Notes under the pieces: model-generated
Told to the model about the DNA's origin: nothing
What the model saw: the letters and a program-made list of their open reading frames with translations, nothing else
The model's database searches: none
Position numbers and translations under genes: made by a program
In this document: piece by piece, positions 34,222 to 43,221 of the stretch
Position numbering within the stretch: the stretch's first letter is position 1
Layout: each line of letters opens with the position of its first letter
NCBI RefSeq assembly: GCF_023715105.1
Contig: NZ_JAMBNO010000019.1
Coordinates: 1 to 64,000 of the forward strand
Reading direction: 5' to 3'
DNA length: 64,000 nucleotides
Source of the DNA: Hydrogenophaga intermedia
GTDB taxonomy: Bacteria > Pseudomonadota > Gammaproteobacteria > Burkholderiales > Burkholderiaceae_C

Positions 34222-35391
34222 CACCACGTCGTTGTCTTCACCATACTGCCCCAACCAGCCCGCCAGATGCACGGCGACTGAACCTGAGAAGCCAACCGCC
34301 ACGATCCACTTCGCGTGCTGCGGCGGCACAACGATGCCCGAGACCATGGTGGCAAAGCAAACGCCGATGCTGGCGATGTAGACCACGTTGACCGACACCA
34401 TGGTGTCTACAATGCCCTGGTCAAGTGAGGCCAGCAACGCGCTCAAACCCAAGGCAATGAGCGCAAACATCGGGTGACCCGCTGAACGGCGGCCAGAGGC
34501 GGCACACGCCAGCGCTTCCGTCATGGCGCGCAAGATCGCAGCGCCTGCACCCAACGCTGCCACCGACAACGCGATGAGCGTCAACTTGTCTGCGCCCTGC
34601 CCCACCGACCCAGCGACCTGCCCCAGCACCCAGGGCACTACCTGCTTGGAGTCCGCCAAGTCGCCCAACATGCCACCACCCTGCATGGCGACCACCACGG
34701 CCGACGGTAAGAAAGCGATCACGAAGAGCAGCAGCCCTGCAAGAACACAACCACCCGCGGCGGCCAAGGGTGAACGCGCGGCCAAAACAAATTGCTGGTA
34801 ATCGGCACCGGTACACACCAGCAAGCCGACGGCCAAAGAAATGGCCACCACGCGGGATGCACTGAACGTGGACAGGTCTTCGCTAAAAGCGGGAATCGCC
34901 TGCAGGTAGACGCCCATGCCTTTGGCAACGACCAGCGCGTAGACCAGAACAGCGGCGCTCGCAAGAAGACACATGGCGAACAAGGCCGATGCGAACCGCA
35001 GATCCAATCGCGATGCGCCGTAGATCAACAGCAAGATCACCAAGTAGCTGTTTGTCTGTTCAAGGCCCAACAACTCCAGCACCGCGACACCACCCTGAAT
35101 CTGGGCGGCCAGCACGCCCGACATCCAGATCAATGACAGAAACGCCACAACGCCTTGAAGCTGCTTGCCATAGGCACGGCCAAACAGATCCCAGACCGGA
35201 AGTCCAGTTGCCCAGAGCTGCCGTGCGAACGCAGCCAACACCAGCATGCCAAAGCCGGTAGCTACCCCATAGATGCTGCCTGCCATGCCGTGGGAAAGTG
35301 CCAGTTCCCCCGACCCGAAAAGAAATCCGATCCCATAGCTGGCCGAAACCAGAAGTGCCGCAACCTGCAAGCTCCCCAGCGCCCTGTTCAT
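34123..35391 (-). CDS. Multi-pass membrane transporter, sodium/solute-symporter-like
   Basis: 422 residues with about 12 hydrophobic segments. The N-terminal ASYGIGFLFGSGELALSHGMAGSIYG, with small-residue helices, and the later SLAVGLLVCTGADYQQFVLAARS resemble the LeuT-fold sodium/solute symporters. The substrate cannot be told. The ATG at 35391 overlaps the stop of the upstream desaturase gene (ATGA), so the two are co-translated. An upstream in-frame extension within the desaturase gene is a shadow and was discarded. The C-terminus overlaps the LysR tail on the other strand. Confidence 0.75.
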   Translation of the reverse strand: MNRALGSLQVAALLVSASYGIGFLFGSGELALSHGMAGSIYGVATGFGMLVLAAFARQLWATGLPVWDLFGRAYGKQLQGVVAFLSLIWMSGVLAAQIQGGVAVLELLGLEQTNSYLVILLLIYGASRLDLRFASALFAMCLLASAAVLVYALVVAKGMGVYLQAIPAFSEDLSTFSASRVVAISLAVGLLVCTGADYQQFVLAARSPLAAAGGCVLAGLLLFVIAFLPSAVVVAMQGGGMLGDLADSKQVVPWVLGQVAGSVGQGADKLTLIALSVAALGAGAAILRAMTEALACAASGRRSAGHPMFALIALGLSALLASLDQGIVDTMVSVNVVYIASIGVCFATMVSGIVVPPQHAKWIVAVGFSGSVAVHLAGWLGQYGEDNDVVSLLLGCFLSAGTALWLRFVAGGWARRWSSLRR

Positions 35392-36335
35392 GGAACCCAC
35401 CCTTGCGTCTGCCAGGCGCCAGTCACTGAATCGGCACCGGTGAAGTAGGCACAGCAGACCTTGCCGCGATCCCGAAAGACATCTTGCCCTTTGAGTAATC
35501 GGTGCGCCTCGGGCAGTCGGTAGTAAGGCACCGCCGGCAGAAGGTGGTGGGTGAGGTGGTAGCCGTTGTTGCGCGGGTGGATCAGCCAGCGCCAGACACC
35601 GTGGCAAGCCATGTCACGCGTAAAGGTGAACACGCCGCCCGGCTGAAGGCCGAAGTGATCGCACATCTCGCGGAAGGTGGTGATCAGATGGAATGCCGTC
35701 GCCCTGGCCAGCAGCCACAGCACCAGAAAGGTGACTGTGAAGTCGGGGCCGGCCACAACCCACATCAACGCTACCGCCCCAAGCCACCATCCAACGATGT
35801 ATAGCTGACTGGCCGTGCGAACCTGGCGCGAGAACAGGTGTCCACCCATCGACGACAGCCATGCATTTAAGGAAAAGACTTGGTCCAGGTAGTTCGAGAA
35901 CCAAGTCGTTGGCCCACTTCGAGCGAAGAACAGGAGATCGGGGTCACCCCCATCGGCCCCGAGTTCCATGTGGTGTTTGAAGTGCGTTTCGCGGTAGCGG
36001 GTCAGGCTGGCGAACAACAAGGGTGCGATGAAAAGGCGCGCCACCAGGTCGTTACGCCGTCGATCCCTCCACAGATTCCGATGCCCAGCGTCGTGAAGAA
36101 TGTTGCCGAGCGCGCGTTGACGGTTGGCGATCAGCACAACAGCCAGTGGCGCGAACAGCTCGCTCCACCAAACGACTAGCGCCACCGAGCTGAGGACGAT
36201 GAGCCAGTCGAAGGCAATGTCCAGCACGGCGCGCCAGGGTGCCAGCCGAAACAGTTCACAGTGCGGGTCACCCTGTTGGCGCAGCTCTGATCGAAGCGCG
36301 GCCATGTCCGAAAGGACATTCGAAGTCGTTGTCAT
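35388..36335 (-). CDS. Fatty acid desaturase-family membrane di-iron protein
   Basis: 315 residues with the three histidine boxes of membrane desaturases and hydroxylases: HDAGH, HFKHH (preceded by RYRETH) and NGYHLTHHLLP. Membrane segments surround them (LIVLSSVALVVWWSEL, SQLYIVGWWLGAVALMWVV). These enzymes insert double bonds or hydroxyl groups into lipids or other hydrophobic substrates. The ATG at 36335 has GAAGGAG upstream; an in-frame ATG further upstream has no support. It is the first gene of a two-gene operon with the transporter. The joint unit suggests modification or uptake of one small lipid-like substrate, which is inference. Confidence 0.85.
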   Translation of the reverse strand: MTTTSNVLSDMAALRSELRQQGDPHCELFRLAPWRAVLDIAFDWLIVLSSVALVVWWSELFAPLAVVLIANRQRALGNILHDAGHRNLWRDRRRNDLVARLFIAPLLFASLTRYRETHFKHHMELGADGGDPDLLFFARSGPTTWFSNYLDQVFSLNAWLSSMGGHLFSRQVRTASQLYIVGWWLGAVALMWVVAGPDFTVTFLVLWLLARATAFHLITTFREMCDHFGLQPGGVFTFTRDMACHGVWRWLIHPRNNGYHLTHHLLPAVPYYRLPEAHRLLKGQDVFRDRGKVCCAYFTGADSVTGAWQTQGWVP

Positions 36336-36606
36336 GGTGGACACTCCTTCTTCACGGCGTGCGGCTGCGGACGGCCTCGCAGCGCACGGTAACGAATGTC
36401 GGAGCACAAGGCCCAGGCCGCGCCAAAAGGTATCAGGAGATCCCAACTGCGCGCGGTGGTTTAGGAACTTTGGCCGTGCGTCAATTCAGCTAAACCAGTC
36501 CCTTCTGCGGTGCACTTGCGCACTTGTGCACACGCCGGGTCAACGCCAGCCGCCCATAATCAACGCCGAAAGCCAACACCATTTCCCTGTGCAGGAGGAC
36601 ATCGGA

Positions 36607-37020
36607 GTGAGCGGAGAAAAAGACCAAGTTCGGCTGCAGCAAATGATGGCCCCTGACCTACGGCCAGAGACTTACGTCTACTGCACCTTCCAGGACCAAC
36701 GCCTCCCCGTTGACCTCTCTCCCATTTGCACGTTCAGGGAGACCGAGGGATTGACGGCCATCGTGGAGCGCTCTCAAGCCGTTCGTGCCAAGGTGCCCTT
36801 CATCTTTGAGGCCAAACTCATCACGCTCACTGTGCATTCGTCACTTGAAGCCATAGGCTTTCTGGCCATGATCGCTACAGCCCTGGCCAATGCAGGCATC
36901 CCTTGCAATGCGGTCGCCGCCTTCCACCACGATCACCTGTTCATTCCGGTTGAGCGAGCCAACGACGCGTTCTCTTTGCTGAACGCTTTGAGCCACAGCA
37001 GCGCACCGGCAGCAATTTGA
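36607..37020 (+). CDS. ACT-domain protein (DUF2241 type)
   Basis: 137 residues from GTG at 36607, which has AGGAGG eight bases upstream. The two alpha/beta ACT-like units are visible: YVYCTFQDQRLPVDLSPICTFRETEGLTAIVER, then FEAKLITLTVHSSLEAIGFLAMIATALANAGIPCNAVAAFHHDHLFIP (residues about 65-115). Such domains bind amino acids or small ligands. It is divergent from the desaturase operon with a 271-base region between. The C-terminus ends VERANDAFSLLNAL. Confidence 0.8.
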   Translation: MSGEKDQVRLQQMMAPDLRPETYVYCTFQDQRLPVDLSPICTFRETEGLTAIVERSQAVRAKVPFIFEAKLITLTVHSSLEAIGFLAMIATALANAGIPCNAVAAFHHDHLFIPVERANDAFSLLNALSHSSAPAAI

Positions 37021-37220
37021 CTCGCTGCGCATGCAGGGTCTTCTTCGTTTAGCGCGACTGAACCCGCTGCAGATTTGGGCGCCCTGCCCGGATTTCCTTT
37101 GACATCGCGCGACGCGCTTGTCTACCCTACCCTCTATCCAGTCTCTTGAGACTTGGTTTGTGGGTTACGCGGTACTGGCACTGCGTGGCCTGTCGGTCAT
37201 CCAGACCTGCAGGAGTGGGC

Positions 37221-37658
37221 ATGAACAACCTTCAACTCCCCGAGGTGACGCCGTCAGCATCTGCGGTTGTGACACGCCCTTCGGTCAAACGTCGTATCGA
37301 TCCTATCGACGCGCCCGCCCGCCCATTGGGCGCCAAACGTTTGGCGCTGTTCGCAAAGCGCACCAACGCTGTCGCATCGACGTCAGATCGCAATGCAGTC
37401 CGCATCGCTGCGGGCGATACTTTGCTGGCAAACCACGATGGCACTGTGACCTTTCTTCTGCGCGCCACGAGCTACGGTCTGTTGATGGAGCGCACCCAAC
37501 GTCAAGCTTCTGGCATGCGGCTGGTGCAGACGATGGTCTTTCATGACGTGAAGAGCTTCGACCGCTGGTGTGCGGTTGAGCCCCTTCGTTTTGATGATGG
37601 TTTGCTGTTCAGCAAGCTGAGACGAGAAGGCCATGCGGCATTTGCCATCCAACGCTGA
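37221..37658 (+). CDS. Hypothetical protein coupled to a LuxR regulator
   Basis: 145 residues. The ATG at 37221 has AGGAG six to ten bases upstream. The protein has a basic N-terminal third (SVKRRIDPIDAPARPLGAKRL) and a more ordered C-terminal half (GTVTFLLRATSYGLLMER, MVFHDVKSFDRWCAVEPLRFDDGLLFSKLRREG). No family was recognised. Its 3' end overlaps the start of the LuxR gene by 26 bases, so the two are linked in expression. It may be a cognate partner of the LuxR protein. Confidence 0.65.
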   Translation: MNNLQLPEVTPSASAVVTRPSVKRRIDPIDAPARPLGAKRLALFAKRTNAVASTSDRNAVRIAAGDTLLANHDGTVTFLLRATSYGLLMERTQRQASGMRLVQTMVFHDVKSFDRWCAVEPLRFDDGLLFSKLRREGHAAFAIQR

Positions 37659-38415
37659 CCCCTCCGGTCTTGTGTCACGCGAGCGTGCAACGGTGGACAA
37701 CGTTCGCGTTTTGCAGCTACTTCCATTGCTCACAGACGCGATATCTTCGGGGGAAGTGATGTCACTTTTTCACGAGGCCGTGGTGGGCCTGGGTGCTGAT
37801 GTGGGCGTCTTCCTGAGTTGCGTTCGTGACGATGCAACCCGAACCTCCTTTCGGTCGCTTTGGGCCTGCGATCCAGCATGGCCGGCGGAGTACGCTTCCC
37901 AACGTTGGTTTGAACATGATCCCTGGTTGCGGTATGCATCGTGCGACGCGGAACCCACCCGCTCAAGCAACCTGGTCTGTTCGTCAACCAAAGATATCGC
38001 CTTCATCCGCGCAGTTGCAGAGCATGGCTTCGCGTCTGCTTTGATCGCACCTGCCCCCAGCTCGGTTGGCCTCTCAAGGGTAGGAGTCCTGTGCCTGGGA
38101 TCAGCTGACCCCGAAAGGTTCGAGGGCGAAAATTACCCACAGGTGCGAGTACTGGCGCGTGCGCTCGCCATGGAGCTGCATCACTCGATTGCAAAATCCA
38201 TGCGTGAGGAACTGCTCCAAGGGGTGCGCCTTACAGAAGCCGACCTGCAGCTCCTGCGCTGCGAGGCCGCCGGACACAACAGCAAAGTGATCGGTGCGGC
38301 CATGAGTCTTGAGGCCAAAACCATCGACAGCCGGTTTCAGCGCCTCAATGCAAAGCTGGGGGCGCCGGACAGACGCACAGCAGTACGCATAGCCCGCCTT
38401 TACGGCCTGCTTTAG
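37633..38415 (+). CDS. LuxR-family transcriptional regulator with autoinducer-binding-like domain
   Basis: 260 residues. The N-terminal half (about 20-180) looks like the ligand domain of LuxR proteins: FHEAVVGLGADVGVFLS, WACDPAWPAEYASQRWFEHDPWL, then IAFIRAVAEHGFASALIAPAPSS. The C-terminal 60 residues form the GerE-type HTH (LTEADLQLLRCEAAGHNSKVIGAAMSLEAKTID, then RLNAKLGAPDRRTAVRIARLYGLL). No luxI synthase is present, so it is a LuxR solo, sensing exogenous or unknown signals. The ATG at 37633 has GAGAAGG upstream. The 220 bases after it are empty. Confidence 0.85.
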   Translation: MRHLPSNADPSGLVSRERATVDNVRVLQLLPLLTDAISSGEVMSLFHEAVVGLGADVGVFLSCVRDDATRTSFRSLWACDPAWPAEYASQRWFEHDPWLRYASCDAEPTRSSNLVCSSTKDIAFIRAVAEHGFASALIAPAPSSVGLSRVGVLCLGSADPERFEGENYPQVRVLARALAMELHHSIAKSMREELLQGVRLTEADLQLLRCEAAGHNSKVIGAAMSLEAKTIDSRFQRLNAKLGAPDRRTAVRIARLYGLL

Positions 38416-38635
38416 GCTGAATGCCCCCGGTATTTCAATCCAACTGATGACTGATCTTTGCGAGAGTTGGCGTTTAGTGGAATGCAGCGACTGCCTTTAA
38501 CTTCGCCTGACTGGCTTCAGTTGATTGACGAGTATTGCCCCACTGCTTGACTTGTTGGTGCAACCTCCCATGCTGCCGATAGGTAGCCCACCTGCGCCGG
38601 GTCATGTGAGCCCTACTTTTTTCTCTCGTCCTCTG

Positions 38636-40297
38636 CTACAGATAGGGCGTTGCGTACCCGACGAACTCATCTTGCTCCGTCCGTGCAACCTTCCAATACC
38701 GAGCACCATCAGGCTGTTCTCTTTCCTCGCAGACCGTCAGGTACAAGCGACGCTTCGCGCGCGAGATGCCGACGAAGTAGGCCGAGCGCTCGGCGTCCTG
38801 GTCTCCCCAGAAGGTTTGACTCTCAACACCCAACACTACGACTGTGTCGAACTCCAGGCCCTTGCTCTTGTGGATCGACATGATCTTCACCGCTCGGTCA
38901 CCTGAGAACGAGCCAAGGGCTGTCACCGGGTCCTCACCTTCGGACAACAGCGTGTGTGCCCGCTCAGTCGTCGCGTCGATCTGCTGTTGCAGATAGTCCC
39001 CACGCGCGTACTCAGACGAAAGCCCGACTACCGCGTCACGTCCGACGATGTCGAGTAGCTCGCTCACGATGCATCGCAGGTCGACTAGGTCTGCAAGATC
39101 GGCCTCCTCTGCTGCGAGCCTCTTCTTGACGTTCTCGACGTAGCGGTTCCAGCGCGATCGAGCGCGATATTCGTTCTCCTGATCGAGCCCGCGCCCGAAC
39201 ACCACAAGGTCGAGGAGTCGCTGAAAGGGGCCGGGCTGGCGATGCCCTGCCGCGACGAGAAGGAAATCGACTATCAGATTCGCAACGGGCTCCGATGCCA
39301 GGTTCTGGGTTGCATCCTCATCGCGGTAAGGCACGCCTTTCGCATCCAGCGCCACGCGCAGCTTCTGGCAGTAGAGGTTCTGCTGCTTGCTGACCAGCAC
39401 TGCGATCTCGGAAGGATTGACGCCTTCGTCGTCTATCCAGCCGCGCACAGATTCTGCGAGCGCCTCTGCCTCGTCATCATCGTCGTCGAACCTTAGAATT
39501 TCAATCTCGCCCTCATCGCCTGGAAGGTCAGCGTCGTCCAGTGCTGCGGGTAGGTCCATGACGCGCACCATCGCGTTTTGCATGCGGCGCAACCTCGGCT
39601 CTGACCGGAAGTTCTGATAGAGGTTGAGTGGATGTGCATCGAAGTCTTCCGCAAAGCTCTCGAAGATTCCTTCTAGCGCACCGGCCCATCCCATGATCCG
39701 TTGCTTCGTGTCTCCGACTGCCGTCAGTCGGACAGGCGTGTCCTGAAAACAGACCTTGATGAGCTCGTACTGCGCATTCGTGCAGTCCTGAAACTCATCG
39801 AGGAACACATGACTGTAGGTTTGACGGATCGCGTTGCGTGCGATCTGACTGGACTCCACGATCTGGACCGCGAGCGGCACCATGTCATTGAAGGTGATAG
39901 ATCGCCGCTGGATACGGTTAGGACCGACGCTGTAGTCCGGATCAAGCGCATCCTGTCCGGTCAGCACTGGCCTGAAGCGATCAATGATGCGTTTCGCAAA
40001 CGCATGAAACGTGTGGCTGTCGAAGCGTGCCGCCAGTTCCGGTCCGCAACGCTTGCGGACCCGGGCTTTGAGGTTCTGGCTGGCATCGACCTTGAACGAG
40101 ATCGCCAGGATGCGCTTGGGATAGCGGCAGGCCCCGGTGCGCAGCAGGAAGTCGGCACGCTGCGCCAGCATCTCCGTCTTACCTGCGCCTGGACCGGCGG
40201 TAAGCGCCAAGTTGCTGTCGATCTCTTTGGCCGCCGCTAGTGCGTTCGGCTCAAGGGAGAGGCCGTCAGCGGGGGACCAATGTTCGACCCTGATCAT
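38636..40297 (-). CDS. gajB: UvrD/Rep-like helicase, GajB-type (Gabija defence)
   Basis: 553-residue superfamily 1A helicase. Motifs in order: Walker A ALTAGPGAGKTEM, Walker B VFLDEFQDC, motif III AVGDTKQRIMGW, motif V MSIHKSKGLEFDTVVV and motif VI AYFVGISRAKRRLYL. It overlaps the OLD-TOPRIM nuclease gene by four bases (ATGA). An OLD-family nuclease followed by a UvrD-like helicase is the two-gene layout of the Gabija anti-phage system, in which GajB senses DNA ends and activates GajA. Length and order fit. Alternative: a class 2 OLD/helicase repair pair. Confidence 0.8.
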   Translation of the reverse strand: MIRVEHWSPADGLSLEPNALAAAKEIDSNLALTAGPGAGKTEMLAQRADFLLRTGACRYPKRILAISFKVDASQNLKARVRKRCGPELAARFDSHTFHAFAKRIIDRFRPVLTGQDALDPDYSVGPNRIQRRSITFNDMVPLAVQIVESSQIARNAIRQTYSHVFLDEFQDCTNAQYELIKVCFQDTPVRLTAVGDTKQRIMGWAGALEGIFESFAEDFDAHPLNLYQNFRSEPRLRRMQNAMVRVMDLPAALDDADLPGDEGEIEILRFDDDDDEAEALAESVRGWIDDEGVNPSEIAVLVSKQQNLYCQKLRVALDAKGVPYRDEDATQNLASEPVANLIVDFLLVAAGHRQPGPFQRLLDLVVFGRGLDQENEYRARSRWNRYVENVKKRLAAEEADLADLVDLRCIVSELLDIVGRDAVVGLSSEYARGDYLQQQIDATTERAHTLLSEGEDPVTALGSFSGDRAVKIMSIHKSKGLEFDTVVVLGVESQTFWGDQDAERSAYFVGISRAKRRLYLTVCEEREQPDGARYWKVARTEQDEFVGYATPYL

Positions 40298-42240
40298 TCG
40301 GGCAGGTCCGCGAGCTTCGCCTCGACCGCATCGAACATGCGGTCGAGCACATCGGGCATGTCCTCGATAAGTGCGTCGTCATCCAGGTTCGCCATTGCGC
40401 GGATATGCGACGTGGGCTTACTGTCGAGCTTGAACCTTTGATGGTACGCGTCGAAGTAGCTCTGCTCCTCTTTAGAGTACTGCCCTTCAAGCACGTCATG
40501 GCTCTTGCCAAGCACGGCCTTGATCGTGTCTTCGTCGGGCTCCTCCAGATCGTCGTCCTTCACGCGATACGCAGCCGGGTAGTGCGTCATCATCATGAAG
40601 TCGAGATCGAGCGGCGTGGAGAAGTAGACCCCGAGCGCCTCAAGGCGAGCGATCCAGCCCAGATCGCCAAGGATGATTCCATCGTTGGAGTTCCACTTCG
40701 GGAGGTCGTCGATCTCTTCCAGTGTCAGGTCGTTGCCGTCGATGTCTGCATAGCTCAGAAGCTGATTGGCGGCGTACTTTATGCGGCCCCATCCGCCCTG
40801 ATACCTCGCGACATCGAGATCCAGCAGCGTCACATGCGGGATGCCAAGGCCGTTCAGGAGCCGCCAGAGGTGATTGACGTGCCGCCCTCCAAGGGGCGCT
40901 ACGGAGATGGATGCGTCATCGGCGAGGATGCCTCGGGCCTCCAGCAATCGCGGCAGCACGATCTGCTCGCTGTCACCTTCACCCAGGATGACCATGCGAG
41001 AGAAGTAAAGCTCCGGGAAGGCTTGGACGCCTTCGCGGACAAACTTCTGTGCTGACTCGTCCTCCGGAAGTTCTATGCTCTTGACGATAGTGCTCCGCTC
41101 TTCGTTCAGGCGAAGGTACCGGACCGACTCCGGCGGTACCCGGCGCAAGAGCGACGGCGCATGCGTCGCTACCAGCGCCTGACTGTCCTGACCCTCTGCG
41201 AAGGTCGTCAGCGTCCTGACAACTCGCCCGAGATAGTGGGGCGACAAGCTGTTCTCAGGCTCTTCGATGGCGATGAGCGTGAAGACAGCGGGACGCAGCT
41301 TGTCTATGTCAAATGCTTCGGCCAGCTCGCCGTTCAAGACCTTGCGGCCGATGTCGTGCATGGCGAGCACCAAAGAGACGTAAAGCAGGGACTGCTGACC
41401 GTCGCTGAGTCGCGTGAAGTCCACGATGTTTTCGCCATGGCCCGGCGTGAACCCGATGCTCAGATGCCGCAGTAGGTTCTCGATCTCGTTTCGCCCGAAT
41501 GAGACCGACGGGTTTGTGTAGTGGCTTCCCTTGTGCAGGCCGCCCCATTGATCAGTGAGCGCGGTAGCGATCCCACCGATGGCAGCGTTGTCGCGGAGTT
41601 CATCGCCAATCTGCTCCGTCAGCGTGCTGATCTCCTCGCGCTCAGCGCTCCAGTCTGCCGACCGCAGCGCTCGTCCGAGGAGTGCGTTGGCAGAGTAGGA
41701 GATGTGGTCGGCAGGATCGCGTCGGGCTGGCAAGTAGTGGACATGGATGGCGCTACGGTCCTGCTTCGATACGCGGCTCTCTTCGGTTGGGTTTCCGTCC
41801 TCGTCTTCGCTGATAACGAACGTGAAGCTCTCTTCAATGTCGTCGTCCTGATCGATGGTTGCCCTCAACCGGAAGCGAACCTGCGCCGGACCTTCCGCCG
41901 CCACCAGTTGCATGTGCGCGAAGTTGCCAGGCACCGCTGGGAGTGCCGCTCCGTCGGCATCATCCTGTTCCAATTCGGGAAACTCGAAATCCGCTTCGAT
42001 CCAGAGGGTCCGCTGTTCAGGGGCGTCCTCCGGCGCTTCGCTCGCCGGAACGTGAAAGTCGGACCGCTTGATCCTTCGCTGCGCCGGATCGATGCCGAAC
42101 ATGCGGGCGAGGGCCTGGAGCATGGCAGTCTTGCCTGCGCCGTTTGGCCCGAGCAAGAACGTCATGTCGGTCAGCTTGATGACGGTGGGTTCGGGACCGA
42201 ACGAGCGAAAGTTGGATAGTCGAAGTCGGACAAGTTTCAC
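40294..42240 (-). CDS. gajA: OLD-family ATPase/TOPRIM nuclease, GajA-type (Gabija defence)
   Basis: 648 residues. N-terminal ABC/SMC-like ATPase: Walker A LLGPNGAGKT at 30-38, signature LSDGQQSLLYVSLVLAMHDIG, Walker B LIAIEEPENSLSPH, then ATHAPSLL with the switch His. The C-terminal TOPRIM nuclease has VILGEGDSEQIVLP (glutamate) and LLDLDVARYQGG (the DxD motif). In Gabija, GajA cuts phage DNA when nucleotides fall. Start: GTG at 42240, with AAGGGAGG four bases upstream; an upstream in-frame ATG runs through a hairpin and has no ribosome site. It is the first gene of the operon. Confidence 0.82.
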   Translation of the reverse strand: MKLVRLRLSNFRSFGPEPTVIKLTDMTFLLGPNGAGKTAMLQALARMFGIDPAQRRIKRSDFHVPASEAPEDAPEQRTLWIEADFEFPELEQDDADGAALPAVPGNFAHMQLVAAEGPAQVRFRLRATIDQDDDIEESFTFVISEDEDGNPTEESRVSKQDRSAIHVHYLPARRDPADHISYSANALLGRALRSADWSAEREEISTLTEQIGDELRDNAAIGGIATALTDQWGGLHKGSHYTNPSVSFGRNEIENLLRHLSIGFTPGHGENIVDFTRLSDGQQSLLYVSLVLAMHDIGRKVLNGELAEAFDIDKLRPAVFTLIAIEEPENSLSPHYLGRVVRTLTTFAEGQDSQALVATHAPSLLRRVPPESVRYLRLNEERSTIVKSIELPEDESAQKFVREGVQAFPELYFSRMVILGEGDSEQIVLPRLLEARGILADDASISVAPLGGRHVNHLWRLLNGLGIPHVTLLDLDVARYQGGWGRIKYAANQLLSYADIDGNDLTLEEIDDLPKWNSNDGIILGDLGWIARLEALGVYFSTPLDLDFMMMTHYPAAYRVKDDDLEEPDEDTIKAVLGKSHDVLEGQYSKEEQSYFDAYHQRFKLDSKPTSHIRAMANLDDDALIEDMPDVLDRMFDAVEAKLADLPE

Positions 42241-42262
42241 GTAGCCTCCCTTTCTACGAACG

Positions 42263-42284
42263 ACAACGGGCGTCTGCCCGTTGT
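42263..42284 (-). promoter_or_regulatory. Leader hairpin upstream of gajA
   Basis: Perfect 9-bp stem ACAACGGGC / GCCCGTTGT with a 4-base loop, located 23 bases before the gajA start, just beyond its ribosome site. It has no T run in the gajA direction. It could be a leader attenuator or a protein-binding site. Confidence 0.4.
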
Positions 42285-42510
42285 GGCGAACCATGCCATT
42301 GTGCGGGTCTCACCTCCTAGACCCAAGGCAACTCTGCGATGCGCCGACTCTGGGTCAGTGGGCGACTGCCGGTTGCTCAATCTTGCGGGGATGTACCTCC
42401 CTGCTCATCACTCGCTCATTGCCGAACTGCTCCTGCGACCCTAAGTAGGTGCAGCTTTTCGGTACACCCAGCGCCATAAAGACTTATTCTTATAGAAATT
42501 GGTGTCTAAG

Positions 42511-42523
42511 CGAAATATTTTCG
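42511..42523. promoter_or_regulatory. Small dyad in the divergent gajA/unknown-gene region
   Basis: CGAAA-TAT-TTTCG lies 42 bases before the ATG at 42565, in an AT-rich stretch that contrasts with the rest of the window. It is a candidate operator for the HTH protein encoded at 43218. The remaining part of 42285-42564 shows no gene. Confidence 0.35.
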
Positions 42524-42564
42524 TGTAACATTCCCGCTTGACGAAATCTGACTAGGAGTTGCGA

Positions 42565-43221
42565 ATGGCATTGACGAACCATGAAACGATCTATGAACTG
42601 CTCGTGAGGAATATCCCGCGTGAGCTTGTCATGGGCCTCGAAGAAGCCAAGCTGGTCGGCGCTCAACGTGCCTTTGCTGCAGCCCGAGGGATGGATGACG
42701 GGCACTTGCCCAGCGTGGTGGGGCAGTTGCGCCACTTTCATATGAACGAGTCCTTTCATCGCGCACTCGCCGTTGCAGACGCATCTCCTTCACCGATACG
42801 CGGCAATCAGATCGTCACAGGTCGGTCTGGGATCTTCACCTTGGCACGGTTCAACACCAAGTATGGGGTCTGGAACAGCGGACGGCGTAGCGAAACCCGA
42901 AAACAGATGTCCCTGGCGAACGCAGCCATCGAGCCACTGGTTCAACCCGGACTCTTTTCAGGCTACGTGGAGCCATCCCAAGCGGTTGTGTTCGTCGTGG
43001 CCTGCTTTGCAGGATCGCTGCACAGCCAGCCGGACACACCCGTCTCCATCGAAATCGCGGTCCCAGATCGCCACATGCAAGGCTGGCTTTTCCGGGAACC
43101 CATTGATGCATTCATCAAGCGCTACGACCAGCAGTCGACAGCAGGCCAGGACGATTTGGCTGTGCCGACGCTGAAGAAGAACATTGGCAAACAACAAGAC
43201 AAAGACGGAACAGGATCATGA
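42565..43221 (+). CDS. Unrecognised protein, first gene of an HTH-ImmA operon
   Basis: 218 residues. The ATG at 42565 has AGGAG 6 bases upstream. The protein is soluble and mixed alpha/beta: an N-terminal helical part (MALTNHETIYELLVRNIPRELVMG), a central part with ARFNTKYGVWNSGRRSETRKQ, and VVFVVACFAGSLHSQPDTPVSIEIAVPD followed by WLFREPIDAFIKRY. No family or catalytic motif could be named. The stop overlaps the HTH-ImmA start (ATGA), so the two proteins are likely made together and may bind each other. Confidence 0.65.
   Translation: MALTNHETIYELLVRNIPRELVMGLEEAKLVGAQRAFAAARGMDDGHLPSVVGQLRHFHMNESFHRALAVADASPSPIRGNQIVTGRSGIFTLARFNTKYGVWNSGRRSETRKQMSLANAAIEPLVQPGLFSGYVEPSQAVVFVVACFAGSLHSQPDTPVSIEIAVPDRHMQGWLFREPIDAFIKRYDQQSTAGQDDLAVPTLKKNIGKQQDKDGTGS

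Noticed and set aside
35392..35607. N-terminal extension of the transporter gene
   Set aside because: The frame is open upstream but lies wholly inside the desaturase gene and is Pro/Arg-rich; the ATG at 35391 with ATGA coupling is better.
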